Of a stretch of 64,000 nt of DNA, positions 35,549 through 45,989 are shown in pieces. This stretch comes from Isoetes taiwanensis. Taxonomy: Eukaryota > Streptophyta > Lycopodiopsida > Isoetales > Isoetaceae. The notes under the pieces were generated by a model. It saw only the letters and a list, made by a program, of their open reading frames with translations. It did not search any database and had not been told where the DNA came from. Each line of letters begins with the position of its first letter. Positions within the stretch are counted from its first letter, which is position 1. The translations under genes and the position numbers were made by a program. The DNA lies in NCBI GenBank assembly GCA_021234155.1, contig JAJEKV010000036.1:9501426-9565425 (forward strand), in the 5' to 3' direction.

Positions 35549-38250
35549 ATGGCAATGGCACAGGCCACCATGTTGGTCCGGTCGCCCTGCGCTTGCTCTT
35601 GCTCTAGCTCCAATAGCAGATCTGTAGATGATAGCAATGCCATTTTTTTTTGTAATGCAAATAATCGACTTGTTGCAGCCCCATACTCTGGTCTCCGAAG
35701 AATTCCTGGATCCTCCAGTGCTGTGCGGCTTATCAGAAATGCACCCAACAGGGTTAATTTTATTATTCCTGGAAGAGCAATGGTATCCGGAAGAGGAGTT
35801 GTCTGTATGGCAGGAGAAGGTAAAATTGTGATATTTCTGTTCCTATTCTAACATGATTTAGGCTATTAAGCTTGCTCTGATGTCAAATTTGACGAGGTTT
35901 TTAATTTAGAAAATTAGGCATAAGACTTGCACTAGTTTGTCAATTGTCAGGAAAAATGTTTGGCTTTTTATAAATGCTTACTCAAAACTTTGCTTGTAGT
36001 GGAAAAGAGGAAGTACCCTCTTGGTGATTATCGAAATATTGGAATCATGGCACATATTGATGCTGGAAAGACAACTACTACCGAACGCATATTGTTCTAT
36101 ACTGGAAGGAACTACAAAATTGGCGAGGTCCATGAAGGAACAGCTACTATGGATTGGATGGACCAGGAGCGAGAGAGGGGAATTACAATCACTTCAGCTG
36201 CAACTACAGCTGTCTGGAAGGACCACAGAATTAATATTATAGATACACCTGGACATGTAGATTTTACTCTTGAAGTAGAGAGGGCACTTAGAGTGCTGGA
36301 TGGGGCCATTTGTTTGTTTGACAGTGTTGCAGGTGTAGAGCCACAGTCAGAAACAGTGTGGAGGCAAGCAGATAAATATGGAGTTCCGAGGATCTGTTTT
36401 GTGAACAAAATGGACAGGTTAGGTGCCAATTTCTTTAGGACTAGGGACATGATTGTCACAAATCTAGGGGCAAAGCCTCTTGTAATCCAGCTCCCCATAG
36501 GAGCCGAGGACACCTTTTTGGGTGTTATAGATCTCATCAAAATGAAGGCAATCGTATGGACTGGAGAGGAGTTAGGAGCTGCATTTAGCTATGAGGAGAT
36601 ACCCGCTGCTTTAGTGGAGCAGGCAAAGGAATATAGAGCACAGCTGATCGAAACAATTGTTGAGCAAGATGATGATGCCATGGAGCAGTACCTGGAGGGA
36701 GTCGAACCTGATGAAGCCACTGTCAAAGCACTTATAAGGAAAGGTACCATATCTCTATCCTTTGTGCCAGTACTATGTGGCTCTGCCTTCAAAAACAAAG
36801 GAGTGCAGCCTCTTCTAGATGCTGTTGTTGACTATCTTCCTTCTCCACTCGACCTGCCTCCAATGAAGGGAAGTGACATATCTGATCCTGAGATAGCATT
36901 GGAAAGAAAACCATCTGATGATGAGCCCTTTTCTGGCCTGGCATTTAAGATAATGACTGACCCATTTGTTGGCTCACTTACATTTGTAAGGATATATTCT
37001 GGAATCCTATCAGCAGGCACCTATGTGATTAATTCCAATAAAAACAAGAAAGAGAGGATTGGACGTCTTCTCGAAATGCATGCCAATGATCGTGAGGATG
37101 TGAAAGTTGCTAGAACAGGGGATATTGTAGCATTGGCTGGATTGAAGGACACAATTACTGGTGAAACTCTATGTGATCCAGATAGACCAGTTGTGTTAGA
37201 CAGAATGGACTTTCCTGAACCAGTCATCAAGGTTGCCATTGAACCGAAGACCAAAGCTGACATTGATAAAATGGCTAATGGTCTTATTAAGCTGGCTCAA
37301 GAAGATCCATCCTTTCATTTTTCCTGAGATGATGAGACAAACCAAACTGTGATAGAAGGAATGGGAGAACTGCATTTGGAGATAATTGTTGACAGATTAA
37401 AACGAGAGTTCAAGGTAGGTCTCCTTAATTCCATTATGTCGTCCCTCCTGTAAGCATTTTCTTTGGAAATTTAGCTGATTTTTCCTATTTTATTAGGTTG
37501 AAGCAAATGTTGGGGCACCACAAGTGAACTATCGGGAGAGTATTTCAAAGCCAGCTGAAGTGAAATATGCGCACAAGAAACAATCGGGTGGTCAAGGGCA
37601 GTTTGCAGAAGTGGTTATTAAGTTCGAACCGTTGGAACCTGGTTCTGGCTATGAGTTCAAGAGTGAAATTAAAGGAGGAACAGTACCAAAGGAGTATGTT
37701 CCTGGAGTGGTGAAGGGTCTAGAGGAGTGCATGTCTAATGGTGTGTTAGCAGGTTATCCTGTTGTGGATGTTCGTGCAAGTTTGATGGATGGCTCATATC
37801 ATGAAGTTGATTCTAGTGTCCTGGCATTTCAATTGGCTGCACGTGGAGCTTTCAGGGAAGGCATGAACAAGGCAGGTCCAAAACTACTGGAACCAATTAT
37901 GAAGGTTGAGGTAGTAACACCAGAAGATCATATGGGGGATGTCATTGGTGACTTGAATTCTAGACGTGGCCAAATTAACACAGTTGGAGATAAACCAGGT
38001 GGACTGAAGGTAAACTTTCCTTCTTTTGACTCCTGTTTCTATTCTTTCTGAAATTCTGGTGTAATGGTAATTCTTTCTGCAGGTTATTGATGCAATAGTG
38101 CCCTTATCTGAAATGTTCCAATACGTTAGCAACCTACGTGGTATGTCAAAAGGTCGAGCAAGCTACACAATGCAGCTTTTGAAATTTGAAGTTGTACCGC
38201 AGCATGTTCAAGCTAAGATCACTGCGAAAGCCCAAGCTGTTACAGCTTAG
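35549..38250 (+). CDS. SCO1: Plastid elongation factor G (SCO1 type), with an internal TGA
   Basis: Four exons (35549-35819, 36000-37414, 37497-38009, 38083-38250) join in frame through GT-AG introns into 788 codons. Residues 1 to about 85 are a Ser/Arg-rich transit peptide. The G domain follows with AHIDAGKT (108-115), RGITIT (150-155), DTPGH (172-176), NKMD and CGSAFKNKG, then EF-G domains II-V ending [22 protein letters not shown] translocates tRNA and mRNA on plastid ribosomes; Arabidopsis SCO1 mutants have pale cotyledons. The one defect is codon 533 (37325-37327): TGA where homologues have Arg, between EDPSFHFS and [24 protein letters not shown]-to-TGA change, typical of methylated CpG decay, explains it. 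Everything after it, including splice sites, is conserved, so the lesion is either very young, a sequencing error or somehow bypassed. The start is the first Met of the MAMAQATM cluster; an in-frame Met at 35456 gives a longer, less likely N-terminus. Confidence 0.93.
37325..37327 (+). other. In-frame TGA in EF-G exon 2
   Basis: The codon TCC-TGA-GAT falls at residue 533 in the middle of exon 2, far from any splice site. Removing it by splicing would cost conserved sequence. It is the only disruption in the gene. Confidence 0.95.
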
Positions 38251-40200
38251 AATACTCTCCCCGTCTTTTTGTAATGGGAGGCATTATTTTCTGGCATGTG
38301 GAGTTGTATTATATGTTTTATAAAGCCATTGGCTATTATTCATATTCATTCTTGAAGTGGAAATTTGGCATATTTTGCAAGCAATTCTCAGCAATGCAGT
38401 AGAATGTGGTTATCTAAGTTTACAAAGATACAAGCTCACTTGAGGGAAAGCAGTTTTTCAGATTGGGAACTCTGTTCTGATCAATGAATCCATATTTGTA
38501 GTTATTTTGCTAGGCACTAAGCAATCTAAGTATTCAGCTGTTCCATGGAAAGTTGCGCAAAAGAGGGGCTGATTTTCTTTATCTAGAAAGGTGGTGTTGA
38601 AGAGGAACAAAACAATCTCGAAGCCTCTAAATTCTCCTTCTCAAGATATGCCCAGTAAATTGTATAGATAAACAACAGAGTTGACGTCAATGGAATCGGT
38701 ATTCCTTACCTCCATCATCAACCATTTTCCTTCATTTCCTCGATTCAAAAGCAGAATATGCCGGTAGAGAACAATGCATGTTAGTGCAATATTGATTGGC
38801 TTGTCCATTACAGGAGCAGATAATAGAACGGTTAAGGAATGCTAATGGAACGGTTGAGGAATGCTAGCTTTATGAAGGAGCAGATAATGGAAGGATTGAA
38901 GAATACTAGCTTTATCAATGTTTCTTAACTTTTATCACTGGTGTAGGGAGTATCTTAGAAGGGAGTATCCTAGACAATAGATCAATCTGATGAATCATGG
39001 AGAGCTCATCATTTATCTGTCTTACAATCCATCAAAAGCTGCGACATCCAGGCAAAGCTACAATATCTTCTGAAATAATATCCCATTGTCAATTTTTGAA
39101 GGACTGCTACAGCATGACGTATCTTCTTGAGAATCATGTTAAAACCATACTTGCAAACCTATTCAATTCTATGGAATTGACACCTTAAACCTCTAATTTC
39201 CATGCACATTCCATTGATTAGATCATGAAAATAAGGCTTCAGTGCCAAAATGCAAAAGTTCGCCGCTGATCAAGATGTTTCTAAAGTTCCTATCTTCTCT
39301 ACATTCTTATAATTTTCCCTAAAAATAACGACAAAGGCTATGAGGCAAAGTGTACTATTGTACCTTAAAAAGAAGAGTTGCATTGTCTACAATTTGTTTT
39401 GACATTTCATTCTTTGGCATGTAGCTTTCTGTCATTATATCAGATAACGTACGTGGACATGTATGGAGTAAAATATATGCACAAATTGTAGGGCAGGATA
39501 GATAGATAGATAGATATGTAGTAAAATATCGCAACCTGCTCAACTATGCCATCTATTTACCACATAGAAAACAATATCAATAAGTACAAAGGATAATTGA
39601 GCACGTATTTTTTCTCTATTATATAGTACAGAAGTAAAAATTATGATTTTCCAAATATGATGATTTTTCATGTATGGCATAGCGTTAATGCTATTTATAA
39701 GTACTTGCAATCGAATAGATGCTTTTCCATTTCATTTATTGCGGCATTGATTAGAGACTTTTACTTTTATCAGCCAATTGATCTTCCTAGTGAGCGACAA
39801 ACTCTGTACAGAAAAAGGTAAATTTTCTACATAATTTAAGCTAGCAAGGAGCATTAAGCAAAAAACTAGTTTCTAGCCGGAAAAAAGTGAGAAGAATTCC
39901 ATGGTTTTTTACCGAAAAACTTCTTGAGAATTTTTTATGATATTGGAAATTCTTGATTTCAACAGGTAGGTTGCAAAGGTTCCCCAAAATTTGCCGTTCA
40001 TTGGATCTTCCTACAAATTGCTAATCGATGCTTTTCTAGTTCCTAGTTTCGGATGCCTTTGCTATAATGTATCGTGATAGTCCCTGCGAGGGGATAACTT
40101 TTACAATATGTTACTTTGTCCAAAGTGCAAGAACAAAATACATCACTAACAAACGAATCTCTCCTTCTAACAGAAATGTTCTGGTCAATGTTTCATTCAT
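38251..40200. other. EF-G 3' flank and gene-free DNA
   Basis: The first 150 bases are AT-rich and suit a 3' UTR. A partial tandem duplication built on GGAGCAGATAATRGAA...GAATGCTAGCTTTAT lies at 38812-38912. Otherwise nothing recognised. Confidence 0.45.
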
Positions 40201-40842
40201 GGGAAAATTATAAGAATGCCCTCATTTTTAGGGTTATTTATAAAAATGCCCCTGATTTTTTAAAAATTGTGAAAATGCCCCGGCCCATCCATCACACTGC
40301 TGTAACAAAATGAGGTCCACTGTAATCAAATTTTTTTATGTTCTACTCATATTAGCTCTAAATTGGGCTGCATTTCATCTAGATTCGCTGGATTGCCCAG
40401 TTTGCTTCTCTTCTGACAAATTAGAGTGTGACAAATTAGAACCCAATACTTGGCACCCTGGACTGATTTTGTATCTCTTCTTGTGAAATCAATTGAAGGA
40501 GACATCCGACGAGGTTTTGCAAAAGGCAAAATGACAGGGATTATTCATGCTTTTCCATGTGCCATGTGGTGAAGCACCGCAAATCAATTCCCCAATTGCA
40601 TTCCATTGGAAAATAGAAACAAGAAATCAGCCACAAAATTTACATGCGATCAACGGAGGCATGAAATTTCCATACAGTTCATTCAAAATTACATTTGTTG
40701 CTCGATGAAGAGTTTGAGCGATCAGAAATGGAAGAAGCAAAGCGCGATTAAGCAGAAGGGCATTCTTACGATTTTAGAAAAATCAAGGGCATTTATATAA
40801 ATACCCTTATAATAAATATTATGGTATTCTCATAATTTTCCC
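40201..40842. mobile_element. MULE-like MITE, 642 bp
   Basis: The left end GGGAAAATTATAAGAATGCC and the reverse complement of the right end GGGAAAATTATGAGAATACC match at 17 of 20, and similarity continues inward (ATTTATA-AAATGCCC-TGATTTTT) for about 70 bases with small gaps. Flanking 9-mers TTCATTCAT (40192-40200) and TTCATTCTA (40843-40851) match at 7 of 9, as expected for an aged Mutator-type target-site duplication. There is no transposase inside, so it is non-autonomous. Similar GGGAAAAACTACATAATACC sequence occurs in the duplication at 22.7-24.1 kb. Confidence 0.7.
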
Positions 40843-42200
40843 TTCATTCTAAAGTCAAAACTCTGGGACCGCCGTATCTAGAGTCAGTTCGTGAATCAGC
40901 ACGCATTTTTTCTGTTCATGCAATTTAACAAAAACCTTGAGTGTCATCCAAGTCCAGGCTGACCTACGATTCATATACTTGTCCTATATATGATGAGATA
41001 GATATTGGACCTCAAACTCCTTTTCTTGAGGAGCACCAACAATTTATGGAGCAATACAAGGTGCCATTTATGCTAGTTGAGGAGGAGTACCCACAATTTA
41101 AGGAAGGGAAAACTTCCGGGAGCAGGGAGTTTCTTGGAGAAACTTGCTCTGGCAGTGTCGACACCACCACTAGGGCAAGTTTCTCCCAGAAACTCTCTAC
41201 TCTCTGCGACTGAAATTTCCCTCCATAACCTTAGCGGACCCTCAAATTTCCTCAGCCTTCCTTCAATCCGGCTTTCCCTGTAACTAGTTCTCGTCTAGAT
41301 CTGTTGTTCAAGTTTTCATGTTTTTTTTTGGTTAGATTTGAAGCCAAATGGGAAGTATGGGTACTGGAATTGGGATTGGCAAAGGTTTCCTAGATGTAGG
41401 CGATGGTGTTGATAAACAAACAACGTGCAAATGTCGAAGAAGCTCTGTTCCTGCAATGAGAAAAGGCAAGGTCCAGCATGAAAGGGAATTTTTGCTACGA
41501 AGCTCCTTTTAAGGGAAGCTTTGATCCGGTGAAGCTCCAGCGATCTCTAGCCTAAAGCTGAGCAATCTCTAGAAACAGGATATTAACCGCTCACAATCTC
41601 TGCCAGGCCATGATCTGGAACTGTTGTGATCAACACAGAAGCAGGGCGTAGACCTTGCCAGTGCCACCAGAAACTGTGATCCTAAAAGTTACCTTGAAAA
41701 GAAGGTTTGAAACCTTAGGAAATTTGAGGGTCCCTAAGGTTACGGAGCAATACAAGGGCCGCATTGTCGTCGATTCATTATTGAGTGTCATCTTAGCATA
41801 CAATTCCTTCTTGCAGCTAACGGAAGTGAGTGAGAGCTAAGGGGGAAATGCGTAAATGGTAACCATATACGCATAGCTCGCAATTTTTTGTTCCACCTTC
41901 ACCAAATAGGATATAATCGCCCCCTATCGCGACTTGCCTACGTTCCCATTGTAGTGGTCCCTAGCAGCTCCATCCACCCACCCCTAACACTGTGCAGGAT
42001 GTCATTTCCTACCGCGACACATATGCACCATGAAGGATCGTGGCTTCATTTGCATTGAGATGGAGTTCTCATATATCGATCCTTTGGCTCTTTCCGACCA
42101 CATTTCAGAAAGCCGCCCAATTCTTTGAATGTGGGCAAATTCAATGCAAGGACTATCAATTCGGCATGCAGATTAATCCTCTTTTGTTCAGATGTAGTGG
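40843..42200. other. Intergenic DNA with foldback sequences
   Basis: No gene recognised. It contains a strong hairpin (41127-41195) and a roughly 30-bp inverted repeat at 41224-41250 against 41716-41743 (AGGAAATTTGAGGGTCC core). Together these suggest a small foldback element of 0.6 kb. Confidence 0.45.
41127..41195. repeat. Hairpin with about 28-bp arms
   Basis: 41127-41157 (GAGTTTCTTGGAGAAACTTG...) pairs with 41168-41195 with about three mismatches around a 10-base loop containing GTCGAC-type sequence. Confidence 0.75.
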
Positions 42201-44280
42201 AAGGATCGGTCCAACTGGTTTAAAATCACCCCCTCTTTTGTAATCCCAAATAAAGAATAAACCAGATCGAATGATGTTGGCGATTTTCCATGGCGCAGAC
42301 CAGATCAAAGGGCAGGTTGGCAATGCCCAACCAATCCAAGCCCTTGCTAATACTAAGAGGGTCAAGGCAAAAATGGTAAGGAAAAGGAGGACAGAGCAAA
42401 CACCCGACCTACAACCATGTAGACTCCTTCATCCAAGAGAGGATAATGGACTGAACAACAGATGCTAGACATTTTAGAAGAGAGTTAAGTGAGTAAGGTA
42501 TTTCAATTAGAGAGGCTAAAAAGTCTAGGAATCTGAATCCACTATACGAAATTGACAATATAGTAGAATTATCCATAAATAGGAGAAACATCCCCATGTC
42601 TTAACACCTAAACAAGAGGAAGAGCTGGTTGCATGTGCCCTTGACAGGGCAAACTCGAGAACAATGGTCATCCTAAGTGTAATCACGACAAGGGCAGCCC
42701 AAATGGGCCGCAAATGGGGGCATTTCTAGTGTTAGTGGACAACCAAGTAACAGATGGTGGAAGCTCTTCAAGCAGAGGCACCCAACCATCACATTGACAA
42801 GTTCACAGACCATGGAAAGAACATGAACCCTAGCCATGAACTAGCATCTGCCTCCCCCTCCCCTCTCCAGGATTTGGAATGCATCGAGATTGGGATACAT
42901 GCGGTAGGTAAGAGGTTTGAAGATCATTGCCAGGAAAGGGGCACGAGATGTGAATGGGGTTGTGATGAATTCAAGAGAGTCGGACATAATTCTTATATAT
43001 AGGTTCTCAAATTTATAAATCTTCAACAGTTAGAGAATGAAAGCAGATTACATAAGTAGGTGGGAGCAGGGGGTTGTTCAGGAAGTACAACCAAATGCAT
43101 GGAAGACCACTGAGCTTTTCAAGTATTCTGGCTCACTTTTAAACAAGAGTGCTTGGAGATATTTCTCTAGAAAGGTCATATTTGATCTTCTTAGATGGTC
43201 ATAGGAACCATATTGAATTGGATGTAATATTAGCAGCAAAGGACCAAGGCATGTTGCCTTGCTCCCAGCTCACATGTTTCACAAGCTGTGGCCCTTAGAT
43301 GCTGCATGCTTTGCGCCATCCAAGGCAGCTTTTAATAGATTGAGAGCTGAATACATGGTCATGAGGGGCAAGCGAGGAGTTTAAGAGAGAGGAAATAAAT
43401 GAAATTATTTCTAACTCAATACAAGCAAGGCCAACACCTGACAATATAAGGACGAGATTCAGGGCCAGATGGATCTATACTTCGACCCATTAAGGTTAAG
43501 GCAATCGTACCTGACAATGCAACAATACAGATTCATGAAGCAGAATCAGATACAGATGACGGGGGTGATGATGACATGGGAGATGATCCTAATGAAGGTG
43601 AGGATGAGAACTTGATATGCAATATTCAAGATGTTGAAATGGACAAGATGAGATATAAGGTCTTCAACTTACACAATAATATTCCACATAACGCTCTAGG
43701 TGCAACAGGATGGCAACACATCATGGCATGTCTTGTGCATGAATTGAGAAGCTGAGGATTGAGAAGGCCATGAGGGAACAAGCTAAAAAGGAGAAGAATG
43801 AGAGAATGAAGGCTAAGAAAATTGAGGCAGCAAAAGAGAGGCACTAAGGAAGGAAGAGAGGAAGAGAGCTCAAGCCAAAAGGGAAGAAAGGGACAATAGG
43901 AAGAGGGCTTAGGCCCAATTTGAGGAGAGCACCAAGAAATTCAAGGCAATCACGAGTGCCATCCATCTTCAACTGTCAAAGACCTACAGATATGGAAACC
44001 AAGAAAAGAAGGTTGGATCTTTTGAATAGAAGAAGGGTTAGGATGGGCAAGAGGTCTATGACAGCGTGTACCATTCAAAACTCAAAGTATAGCAGCAGAC
44101 CAAATAGACTATATGCCATCTAGAAAACCTCCAATGAGTATTGGTGGCCAGATACCCATAGTGAGGCCTATCTCAAATAGGATTGACAACATTTCATCTC
44201 ATTGTACAAGGTGGAACTTGACCTCACATGTCCAACTTGGGCGAAGTGTTCATAGGCTACTGGAAGACCATGTATTAAAC
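42200..44280 (+). pseudogene. Relic of a pogo/Tigger-like transposon
   Basis: The sequence runs parallel to the better preserved transposase at 59.4-61.5 kb. 42400-42650 matches the helix-turn-helix part and the TPSQEKELVDW region. 42870-42960 matches the first catalytic Asp region (GGAATGCATCGAGATTGGGAT against GGAATGCAGATTGAGACCGGGAT). 43270-43380 matches the third acid region. 43940-44060 matches the VRAIFGCQRP segment (here VPSIFNCQRP). 44140-44230 matches the IPLVRP...RWDL segment. Identity is clearly lower than between recent duplicates, and stops and deletions are frequent, so this copy is dead. The order and spacing confirm that the coiled-coil C-terminal region belongs to this transposon family. 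Confidence 0.75.
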
Positions 44281-45260
44281 TAAAGTTATTCATGTACGTT
44301 TAGGTTGCAATGTTACACTAGTACAATTTTAAGTTATAATAATTTCAACAGTAATTCAAAGATAACAACAGTAACTCAATGATAACAAATGTGGCGCTCA
44401 TTAAGCATTCATATATATGCAAGTTACGCATCGATTCTACGTGCATGTTCTAATTTAGCAGGTTCTTATGGTGCAAAAGGGAGTAGGTGAGTAGCAAGGT
44501 TTTTCATGTTACAATTTTCTACATGCTATAAAGAGTTATCTAGGTTTTCTAAGATTTTATGGACACTCTACTACGTTCCCTAAGATTTCCCTTAGATTTC
44601 ATGAGATTCTCTTAGATTCCATGAAGATTTCCTAGATTCCCCAATAGTTCATAAAGACATAAAGTCACATTTAATTAAAATGGCATGCAATTCCCATTTT
44701 TTTTGGAACCTTATTATTTTACACAAAAAGGACGTGTGAATTGTTTTAGGCCCCATTATTGTCTGAAAAGAAGACTTTTTTCTTGTGTGAATAGAAAACT
44801 TAAGGAATAAAAATCGCCTCGATTTCCCAAATGTGTAAGTCGAGAAACTAAAAACACATCTAAAACCAATGGAATTGTTTACTTTCTCCAAATAAAGTGC
44901 TAGTATTCAATGAATTTTTATTCATAAATAATATCATTTGAATTTATTGTACGGTGGACGAAGAGACCATGGCCGCCATGCTGTCACAATGATTACACTC
45001 TTTTCATACATGGACTATCTAATGGGGACAACGTATGGAGCACCCTCCGAACTGTTCCAAGCCACAGGAGAAACTTAAAGACGACATACGAGGAGATGCT
45101 TCATGGGTTGTTCAACTGATGTCATCACCCTCTTCTCGCCTCCTTTCTTCAATGAAGGGGCCTTTCTATTGCTCTGGAGCATGTACTATCTGGTCGGGAT
45201 AAGGACTGCAAAAGACAAAATCAAGTTAGTCAAGTGATGCCATAGACAAGACAATCAGAA
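44281..45260. other. Gene-free stretch
   Basis: AT-rich, with no recognised genes. Nothing resembling the small convergent gene at 62.2 kb follows this pogo relic. Confidence 0.5.
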
Positions 45261-45264
45261 TAAA

Positions 45265-45585
45265 AAAAAACCAGTTCTGAAGGCCATTTTAGAGTGAAAA
45301 ACGCAGTTTTGGGGCCCTTCAAAGTGAAAAATGCAGGTCTGAGGTCCTTTCTTGACTCGCAAATCGAGAAAGGCAGCTTAGAGTGAAAAATGCAGTTCTG
45401 ATGCCCTTCAAAGTGAAAAAGCGAGAAAGGCAGCTCAGAAGGCCCTTCAGAATGAAAAATGCATATTTGAGGCGAGTCGAGAAAGGCAATTCAAAGTGAA
45501 AAATGCAGTTCTGGGGCCCTTCAAAATGAAAAAACGCAGGTCGAGAAAGGCAACTCAGAGTGAAAAACAAGCCAGAGGTTATTTT
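45265..45585. repeat. Minisatellite of GTGAAAAATGCAGTTCTGG units
   Basis: Repeated blocks of AGTGAAAAATGCAGTTCTGG, GGCCCTTCAAAGTGAAAAA and CGAGAAAGGCAGCTCAGA alternate seven or eight times with variable order, so the array is composite. The minus-strand ORF over it is an artefact of the repeat. Confidence 0.8.
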
Positions 45586-45989
45586 TGCAAAGCACCATTT
45601 CAAAATGGTTCACAAAATCTATTAAACTTATGCGTTAAACCTATGAAAGCTATGCATTAAAACTTATTCGTTAAACCTATGAAATGATTAAACTTATGTA
45701 AACCTATACATTAATCATTTGAAAGCCTATTAAACCTCATGAATGCTTGGATGCACCGCCTATATACATATGAAGTTAAACACCCTCGTATTATGAAGTT
45801 AAATACTCTCCCCTTTTTCCATATTTTTTTTAATATATTATTGCGCCTTTTAATACCCCTTCTTTTAACTTAGTTCTTTTAATATATTATTATTTTATTA
45901 AATAAATATTCCATGGCCTAACAAATATTCACATATAAGCTCTCCTAAGTGACTACTACAAATTCCAAGATAGAAACGAATATCTTGGG

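Noticed and set aside
36112-37263. Minus-strand ORFs under the EF-G gene
   Set aside because: They are shadows of the conserved EF-G coding strand.
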